A stretch of 64,000 nucleotides of DNA, taken from positions 4,092,001-4,156,000 of the forward strand of contig NC_013595.1 of assembly GCF_000024865.1 (NCBI RefSeq), in the 5' to 3' direction. Under the pieces are notes generated by a model. It made no database searches. It was given only the letters and a program-made list of their open reading frames with translations, and was not told the origin of the DNA. How positions within the stretch are numbered: the first letter of the stretch is position 1; each line of letters starts with the position of its first letter. The stretch comes from Streptosporangium roseum DSM 43021 (GTDB lineage: Bacteria > Actinomycetota > Actinomycetes > Streptosporangiales > Streptosporangiaceae). Below, one piece after another: positions 58,383-64,000 of the stretch. The position numbers were made by a program, and so were the translations under genes.

Positions 58383-60157
58383 TGCACGTCGTCGCCACGG
58401 CGGGCCACGTCGACCACGGCAAGTCCACGCTGGTGCGGGCGCTCACCGGGATGGAGCCCGACCGGCTGGCGGAGGAGCGGCGGCGGGGGCTGACGATCGA
58501 ACTCGGCTACGCCTGGACGACGCTGCCCTCGGGGGAGCGGCTGGCGTTCGTCGACGTCCCCGGCCACGAGCGGTTCCTCGGCACGATGCTGGCCGGGGTG
58601 GGGCCGGCGCCGGCCGTCATGTTCGTGGTGGCGGCCGACGAGGGCTGGATGCCGCAGTCCGAGGAGCACCTGGTCGCGCTGGAGGCCCTCGGGGTACGGC
58701 ACGCCCTGCTCGCGGTGACCCGCGCCGACCTGGCCGACCCCGAGCCGGCGATCGGGCGGGCGCGGGCCCGCATGGCCGCGAGCGGCCTGGGCGAGGTCGA
58801 GGCGCGGGCGGTGAGCGGGCGCACCGGGCAGGGGCTCGGCGAGCTGCGGGAGGCCCTGGACCGGCTGGTGGCCGCGCTGCCCGTGCCCGGCCCGCAGGCG
58901 CCGGTGCGGCTCTGGATCGACCGGGTGTTCAGCGTGCGCGGCAGCGGCACGGTCGTCACCGGGACCCTGCCCGAGGGCACGATCGCGGTCGGGGACGAGC
59001 TGATGCTCCCCGGCGGGCCGGTGCGGGTCCGCGGGCTGGAGTGCATGAACGAGCCGCTGACCTCGGCGACCGGCGTGGCGCGCGTGGCGGTCAACCTGCG
59101 CGGGCACGGCGTTCCGGAACGGGGTCAGGCGCTGGTCACGCCGGGGGGATGGACGGAGGCCGACCTGGTCGACGTGCGGCTCTCCCCGGTCGGGGCCGGC
59201 CGGGCCGGGGGCGACCTGCCCCCGCGGCTGACCGCGCACATCGGGTCGGCGGCGGTGGTGTGCGAGGTGCGGCCGCTCGGCGGGCCGATCGTACGGCTCC
59301 GCCTGGCCAGGGCGCTCCCGCTGCACCTGGGCGACGTGCTGCTGCTGCGCGACCCCGGCCGGGACCGTTCGGAGGTGCGGGTCCTCGCCGGGGCGAGCGT
59401 GCTCGACGTCCGCCCGCCCGCGCTGCGCCGCCGGGGCGCGGCGCGGGAGCGCGCGGCCCGGCTCGCCGCGGCCCGGCCGGACGCGGCCTCCCTGCTGCGC
59501 GACCACCCGCTGCTGCGCGCGGGCGACCTGCTGGCCATGGGGTGCGCCCCCGCAGGGCGGCCGGTGTGCGGTGACTGGCACGCCGACCCGGCGTACTGGG
59601 CGGCGCTGGGGGAGCGGCTCGCCGAGGCAGTGCGCCGGCACGCCGCGGAGCATCCGCTGGAGCCGGGCATGCCGGTCGAGGCGGCCCGCCACGGGCTCGG
59701 CCTGCCCGACCGGCGGCTGGTCGCGGCGCTCGTGCGGCCACCGCTCGCCGTCGCCGACGGGCGGATCGTGAGCGGTCCCCGGGGCCTGCCCGCGCCGGTG
59801 GCCCCGGCGGTCGGGCGGCTCCGCGCGGAGCTGTCCGCGCATCCCTTCCGGGCGCCGGAGGCCGGGCGGCTGGCCGAGCTCGGGCTGGGGCCCAGGGAGC
59901 TGGCGGCGGCCGTACGGGCCGGTGCCCTCCTCCGGGTGGCCGACGGGATCGTGCTGCCGCCGGGCGCGGAGGCACGGGCGGCGGAGCTGCTCGCCCGGCT
60001 GCCGCAGCCGTTCACGGTCAGCCAGGCCAGGCAGGCGCTGGACACCAGCCGCAGGGTCGCGGTGCCGCTGCTGGAGCTCCTGGATCGCAGCGGGCTCACC
60101 GAGCGGGTGGACGAGCTCCACCGCCGATGCCGGCCGCCGGCCCCCGGCGGGGCCTGA
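58382..60157 (+). CDS. selB: selenocysteine-specific elongation factor
   Basis: A 591-residue translational GTPase that brings Sec-tRNA to UGA by binding the SECIS hairpin. G1 is GHVDHGKST (residues 8-16), G3 is DVPGHERF, and G4 reads TRAD where EF-Tu has NKxD. Domains 2-3 follow ('VFSVRGSGTVVTGTLPEG') and the C-terminal winged helices (about 400-585; 'FTVSQARQALDTSRRVAVPLLELLDRSGLTER') bind mRNA. It is translationally coupled to selA. Confidence 0.95.
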   Translation: MHVVATAGHVDHGKSTLVRALTGMEPDRLAEERRRGLTIELGYAWTTLPSGERLAFVDVPGHERFLGTMLAGVGPAPAVMFVVAADEGWMPQSEEHLVALEALGVRHALLAVTRADLADPEPAIGRARARMAASGLGEVEARAVSGRTGQGLGELREALDRLVAALPVPGPQAPVRLWIDRVFSVRGSGTVVTGTLPEGTIAVGDELMLPGGPVRVRGLECMNEPLTSATGVARVAVNLRGHGVPERGQALVTPGGWTEADLVDVRLSPVGAGRAGGDLPPRLTAHIGSAAVVCEVRPLGGPIVRLRLARALPLHLGDVLLLRDPGRDRSEVRVLAGASVLDVRPPALRRRGAARERAARLAAARPDAASLLRDHPLLRAGDLLAMGCAPAGRPVCGDWHADPAYWAALGERLAEAVRRHAAEHPLEPGMPVEAARHGLGLPDRRLVAALVRPPLAVADGRIVSGPRGLPAPVAPAVGRLRAELSAHPFRAPEAGRLAELGLGPRELAAAVRAGALLRVADGIVLPPGAEARAAELLARLPQPFTVSQARQALDTSRRVAVPLLELLDRSGLTERVDELHRRCRPPAPGGA

Positions 60158-60221
60158 ACGCCGCCGGAGCGGGCCGCAGGCCCGGCGGGGCCTGAACGCC
60201 GCCGCCGGGGCGGGCCGTACG
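60143..60221. repeat. tandem duplication across the selB stop codon
   Basis: CCCGGCGGGGCCTGAACGCC begins at 60143 and again at 60181; units are about 38-40 bp. The first contains the selB stop, the second is non-coding. The remainder of the 357-bp gap to 60514 holds a possible long leader but no gene that I can support. Confidence 0.75.
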
Positions 60222-60514
60222 CCCCCGGGATCCCGAGGGCCGGCGGGCCCGCCCCGGCGGCCGTTCCGGGCGCCGGCCGGACCGGACATGTGGACCGTCC
60301 GGTTACCACATTATCCGGAGGGTATGTACTTCTAGCTGGGGAAAGAACCATCGCTGCCGGGGGTTGCGATGGTCGGCTGCCTGCCGGGGAGACCACTCGG
60401 GGAAGTCGTCGGGCCGATATTCGCTCGCCATCTTCGGTCCCGGCCCGGTCGTCGTTGATCTCTTCGTGGGAGACGGCTGGTCCATCGGCGCTCCCGTCGA
60501 GGGAGGAAAACGTC

Positions 60515-61741
60515 ATGACGGATAACAAGGGCGTCACCTACCAGGGGCCGGGCAAGGTGGAGGTGCAGACCATCGACTACCCCGAGTTCGAGCTCAAGGA
60601 CGGCCCGGGGGTCAACCCGGCCAACGTGGGACGCAAGGTCCGGCACGGTGCGATCGTCAAGACCGTCGCGACGAACATCTGCGGCAGCGACCAGCACATG
60701 GTCCGGGGCCGCACCACCGCGCCGCCGGGGCTCATCCTCGGCCACGAGATCACCGGGGAGGTCGTCGAGACCGGCCCCGACGTGGAGTTCATCAAGAACG
60801 GCGATCTCGTGTCCGTCCCCTTCAACATCGCCTGCGGCCGCTGCCGCAACTGCAAGGAGGGCAAGACCGGGGTCTGCGAGAACGTCAACCCCGACCGGCC
60901 CGGTTCGGCCTACGGCTACGTCGACATGGGAGGCTGGCCCGGCGGGCAGGCCAACTACGTGCTCGTCCCCTACGCCGACTGGAACCTGCTGAAGTTCCCG
61001 GACAAGGACCGGGCGATGGAGAAGATCCTCGACCTGGCGATGCTCTCGGACATCTTCCCGACCGGCTTCCACGGCTGCGTCACCGCCGGGGTGAAGCCGG
61101 GATCGACCGTCTACATCGCGGGCGCCGGCCCCGTAGGGCTCGCCGCCGGCGTCTCGGCGTTCCTGCTCGGCGCCGCCGTGGTCATCATCGGCGACCTGAA
61201 CAAGGACCGTCTCGCCCAGGCCCGCAGCTTCGGCTGCGAGACCGTCGACGTGTCCCAGGGGGAGCCGAAGGACCAGATCGAGCAGATCCTCGGCGAGCCC
61301 GAGGTGGACTGCGGCGTCGACGCCGTCGGATTCGAGGCCCGCGGCCACGGCTCCGAGGCGGGCACCGAACACCCCGCCACCGTGCTCAACTCGCTCATGG
61401 AGATCACCCGCGCGGGCGGCGCGCTCGGCATCCCCGGGCTGTACGTCACCGGCGACCCGGGAGCCGCGGACGAGGCGGCCAAGCAGGGATCGCTGTCCAT
61501 CCGGCTCGGCCTCGGCTGGGCCAAGTCGCTCGCCTTCACCACCGGCCAGTGCCCCGTCATGAGGTACAACCGCCAGCTGATGATGGCGATCCTGAACGAC
61601 CGGGTGCAGATCGCCAAGGCGGTCAACGCCACCCCGATCTCGCTCGACCAGGCACCCCGGGGCTACGAGGACTTCGACAAGGGCGCCGCGCGCAAGTACG
61701 TGCTGGACCCGAACGGCATGCTGGGCACGGCCGCCTCGTAG
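60515..61741 (+). CDS. zinc-dependent formaldehyde dehydrogenase, glutathione-independent type
   Basis: A 408-residue medium-chain alcohol dehydrogenase-fold enzyme. Catalytic zinc ligands lie in 'NICGSDQHMVRG' and 'LGHEITGEV', the structural zinc site in 'CGRCRNCKEGKTGVC', and the Rossmann NAD site in 'VYIAGAGPVGLAAG'. 'GSDQHMVRGRT' and the long 'DRPGSAYGYVDMGGWPGGQANYVLVPYAD' stretch are typical of Pseudomonas putida-type formaldehyde dismutase/dehydrogenase. It oxidises formaldehyde to formate with tightly bound NAD. GGGAGGA precedes the ATG. Its product is the substrate of the formate dehydrogenase in the window. Confidence 0.92.
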   Translation: MTDNKGVTYQGPGKVEVQTIDYPEFELKDGPGVNPANVGRKVRHGAIVKTVATNICGSDQHMVRGRTTAPPGLILGHEITGEVVETGPDVEFIKNGDLVSVPFNIACGRCRNCKEGKTGVCENVNPDRPGSAYGYVDMGGWPGGQANYVLVPYADWNLLKFPDKDRAMEKILDLAMLSDIFPTGFHGCVTAGVKPGSTVYIAGAGPVGLAAGVSAFLLGAAVVIIGDLNKDRLAQARSFGCETVDVSQGEPKDQIEQILGEPEVDCGVDAVGFEARGHGSEAGTEHPATVLNSLMEITRAGGALGIPGLYVTGDPGAADEAAKQGSLSIRLGLGWAKSLAFTTGQCPVMRYNRQLMMAILNDRVQIAKAVNATPISLDQAPRGYEDFDKGAARKYVLDPNGMLGTAAS

Positions 61742-61774
61742 CCGGCATCCCTCCGGCGAGCCGGCATCCCTCCC

Positions 61775-61799
61775 AAGGGGGCGCGTCCCGCGCCCCCTT
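61775..61799. terminator. terminator between convergent genes
   Basis: AAGGGGGCGCG (61775-61785) pairs perfectly over 11 bp with CGCGCCCCCTT (61789-61799) around a 3-base loop. It sits between the formaldehyde dehydrogenase and molybdenum hydroxylase genes and can serve both strands. Confidence 0.75.
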
Positions 61800-61869
61800 C
61801 GCGGGGGCGCGGGACGGCGCCGGGAGCCTTCACCGGGGGGCGCGGTGCCGGAGCCGGCTCGCCGCGGCC

Positions 61870-63960
61870 CTACCTCACCAGCTTGTCGAGGCGGATCGGC
61901 AGGTCGCGGATCCGGACGCCGGTGGCGTGGTGGACCGCGTTGGCGATCGCCGCGGCGGTGCCGACGATGCCGATCTCGCCGATGCCCTTGGAACCCATCG
62001 GGTTGAGGTGCGGGTCGTCCTCCTCCACCCAGAGCGCCTCGATGTCGCGCACGTCCGCGCAGGCAGCGATGTGATACTGGGCGAAGTCGTGGTTGAGGTA
62101 GTCGCCGAACTCGCGGTCCATGACGCTCTCCTCCAGCAGGGCCATGGACAACCCCATCGTCATGCCGCCGATGAACTGCGAGCGAGCCGTCTTCGGGTTG
62201 ACGATCCGGCCCGCGGCGAACACCCCGAGCAGCCGGAGCACCCGCGTCTCCCCGGTGTCGGCGTCCACTCCCACCTCGGCGAACTGGGCGCCGAAGGCGT
62301 GCCGCGCGAACCGCTGCTGCCCTCTGATCTCCTCGGTGGTGTCGGCACTCGCCTCGACGCCGTCGGCGGGCAGGTCCCCGTCCCGGCGGTCGAGCTCTTT
62401 CAGCAGCGCCTCGCAGGCCCGTACCACGGCCGTGCCCCACGAGGCGGTCCCCATCGATCCGCCGGCCAGCGCGGCGGTGGGCAGCGCGCTGTCGCCGATC
62501 TCCACCCGGACCCGGTCCACCGGCGCGCGCAGCGCGTCGGCGGCGATCTGGGTGAGCACCGTCCGGGCGCCGGTCCCGATGTCGGCGGCGGCGATCCGTA
62601 CGGTGAACCGGCCGTCCGGCTCGGCGCGGGCGCTCGCCTGGGACGACCCCCGGTAGGCCGGATAGGTGGACGCCGCCACGCCGGTCCCGACCAGCTGCCT
62701 TCCGCGGCGCCGGACCCCCGGCGCGGGATCGCGCCCGGCCCACCCGAAGCGCCGCGCCCCCTCGCGCAGGCAGGCCACCAGGTTGCGGGAGCTGAACGGC
62801 AGGCCGGTCTCCGGATCGGTGTCCGGCTCGTTGCGGATCCGCAGCTCCACCGGGTCGAGCCCGCAGGCGATCGCAAGCTCGTCCATCGCCGACTCCAGCG
62901 CGAACATGCCCGGCGTCTCGCCGGGCGCCCGCATCCAGCTCGGGGTGGGGACGTCGAGCCGGACCAGCCGATGGGTGGTGCGCCGGGCGGGCGCGGCGTA
63001 CATCATCCGCGTGGGCACTGCGGTCTGCTCGGCGAACTCCTTGATCGTGGAGCTCTGCTCGAACGCCTCGTGCACGATCGCGGTCAGCCGCCCGCCGGCG
63101 TCGGCGCCGAGCCGTACCCGCTGGATCGTCGGGGTGCGGTAACCGGTCACCGCGAACATCTGCTGCCGGGTCACCGCGAGCTTGACCGGGCGCCCGACCT
63201 GTTTGGCGGCGAGCGCCGCGAGCACCAGGTGCGGGTGCGGGGTGCCCTTGGACCCGAAGCCGCCGCCCACGTGCGGGGAGATCACCCGGACGTTCGCCGG
63301 CGGCATGCCGAACAGCGCCGCGACGGTGTCGCGGACCGCCGACGCCCCCTGGGTGGAGTCGTGGAGCGTCAGCCCGTCGCCATCCCACGCGGCGATCGTC
63401 GCGTGCGGCTCCATCGGGTTCTGGTGCTCGGCCGGCGTGCTGTAGACGGCGTCCACCACGATCGGGGCCGCGGCGAGGGCGGCGTCCGGATCCCCCTGCT
63501 CGACGTCGGCGGGGAAGTTCGGGTTGACGACCTCGGGCCGGTACAACCCCGGGTGGTCGGCGCGCAGCTCGACGTCGTGCCGCTCGGCGGCGTACTCCAC
63601 CCGCACCAGCCCGGCCGCCTCCCTGGCGTCATGGAGCGTCTCGGCCACCACGGCACCGATGTACTGGCCCCGGTAGGCCACCCGGGGGGACTGGAGCACG
63701 GCCAGCTCGCCGCCGTCGCCGGAGGCCAGCCTGGGGGCGTTGCCGTACCAGATCGCGGCGATCACGCCGGGGCGTTTGAGCACGGCGTCGACGTCGACGG
63801 AGCGGATCTCGCCCCGGGCGACGGAGGCCTGCACCGGCACCGCGTAGGCCAGGTCCCGCGGAGAGTACTCGAAGGCGTACCGGGCGCGGCCGGTGACCTT
63901 GTCGAGGCCCTCGACCCGGTCGAGTCCCGAGCCGACGGACGACGGGGTCGTGGTGGTCAT
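61870..63960 (-). CDS. molybdenum hydroxylase large subunit (xanthine dehydrogenase family)
   Basis: A 696-residue molybdopterin-binding subunit. 'VGGGFGSKGTPHPHLVLAALAAKQVGRPVKL' and 'SPHVGGGFGSKG' contain the first Moco contact, 'AAADIGTGARTVLTQIAADAL' the second, and 'GSKGIGEIGIVGTAAAIANAV' the catalytic Glu. It hydroxylates an aldehyde or N-heterocycle with water-derived oxygen, using partner FAD and 2Fe-2S subunits. It is slightly shorter than typical xdhA-like subunits. Its ATG overlaps the preceding gene's stop (ATGA), as in standard xdh operons. Substrate unknown. Confidence 0.92.
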   Translation of the reverse strand: MTTTTPSSVGSGLDRVEGLDKVTGRARYAFEYSPRDLAYAVPVQASVARGEIRSVDVDAVLKRPGVIAAIWYGNAPRLASGDGGELAVLQSPRVAYRGQYIGAVVAETLHDAREAAGLVRVEYAAERHDVELRADHPGLYRPEVVNPNFPADVEQGDPDAALAAAPIVVDAVYSTPAEHQNPMEPHATIAAWDGDGLTLHDSTQGASAVRDTVAALFGMPPANVRVISPHVGGGFGSKGTPHPHLVLAALAAKQVGRPVKLAVTRQQMFAVTGYRTPTIQRVRLGADAGGRLTAIVHEAFEQSSTIKEFAEQTAVPTRMMYAAPARRTTHRLVRLDVPTPSWMRAPGETPGMFALESAMDELAIACGLDPVELRIRNEPDTDPETGLPFSSRNLVACLREGARRFGWAGRDPAPGVRRRGRQLVGTGVAASTYPAYRGSSQASARAEPDGRFTVRIAAADIGTGARTVLTQIAADALRAPVDRVRVEIGDSALPTAALAGGSMGTASWGTAVVRACEALLKELDRRDGDLPADGVEASADTTEEIRGQQRFARHAFGAQFAEVGVDADTGETRVLRLLGVFAAGRIVNPKTARSQFIGGMTMGLSMALLEESVMDREFGDYLNHDFAQYHIAACADVRDIEALWVEEDDPHLNPMGSKGIGEIGIVGTAAAIANAVHHATGVRIRDLPIRLDKLVR

Positions 63961-64000
63961 GGCGTCTCCGTGAGCTCGGTGAGGGTACGGACCAGCACGT
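63957..64000 (-). CDS. 3' end of the upstream gene in the molybdenum hydroxylase operon (partial)
   Basis: Minus-strand codons ending 'VLVRTLTELTETP' and TGA overlap the start of the large subunit by 4 bp (ATGA). In this operon type the preceding gene usually encodes the FAD-binding subunit, but too little is visible to prove it. Confidence 0.55.
   Translation of the reverse strand, partial: VLVRTLTELTETP

Overview
The window is very GC-rich, uses many GTG and TTG starts and has strong purine-rich ribosome-binding sites. Together with its gene families (Streptomyces-like regulators, MEP/diterpene genes, secreted multidomain glycosidases, LLM flavoenzymes) this points to a filamentous actinomycete. 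A member of the Streptosporangiaceae (Streptosporangium or Nonomuraea type) is my best guess; this is inferred, not proved.

Layout. 1-2.5 kb: a divergent LysR regulator and DHFR-like reductase, then insertion-sequence debris. 2.6-8.5 kb: a copper-efflux locus on the minus strand (HMA protein, MFS pump, CsoR-type repressor, CopZ chaperone, secreted metal-locus protein, CopA ATPase) with four CsoR-like operator sequences. 8.8-14 kb: a heparinase-II/III-like protein, an amino-acid permease and a membrane TrkA-N/RyR-domain protein.

14.1-26.7 kb: a diterpenoid gene cluster. Seven tightly packed minus-strand genes encode GGPP synthase, IspH, DXS, IspG, a class II (DSDD) diterpene cyclase, a cytochrome P450 and a UbiA-superfamily membrane protein with intact NxxxDxxxD and DxxxD motifs. 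There is no conventional class I terpene synthase, so the UbiA protein is the leading candidate for that step. Divergently transcribed are a HTH/TPR-like regulator and a second, long IspH homologue that keeps the three Fe-S cysteines but has lost most catalytic residues.

26.7-43.6 kb: an LLM oxidoreductase, a small secreted protein, a catalytically degenerate IS4-type transposase, a MmyB-like regulator, and a LacI-governed carbohydrate regulon. The regulon holds LacI, a GH3 enzyme, a discoidin-DUF1996 secreted protein and a discoidin-GH16-TIM barrel-discoidin secreted protein. Five copies of one perfect 14-bp operator link its members. A second LLM enzyme and a ROK regulator follow. Short tandem repeats are unusually frequent here.

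43.8-61.7 kb: a selenocysteine island. A formate dehydrogenase alpha subunit is read through an in-frame UGA (Sec187) followed by a SECIS hairpin with a GGUCU loop. Its Fe-S and NrfD-like partners, selD, two near-identical tRNA-Sec genes, selA and selB follow. A glutathione-independent-type formaldehyde dehydrogenase lies downstream, so formaldehyde to formate to CO2 can be drawn from neighbouring genes. Between selD and selA a block of about 6.7 kb of visibly less GC-rich accessory genes (glycosyltransferase, Nudix, MFS, DoxX, secreted peptide, XRE regulator) is bounded by a complete selC copy and a decayed 3' selC remnant, as expected for an island inserted at selC; no integrase gene is visible. 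The window ends in a molybdenum hydroxylase operon (xanthine dehydrogenase family).
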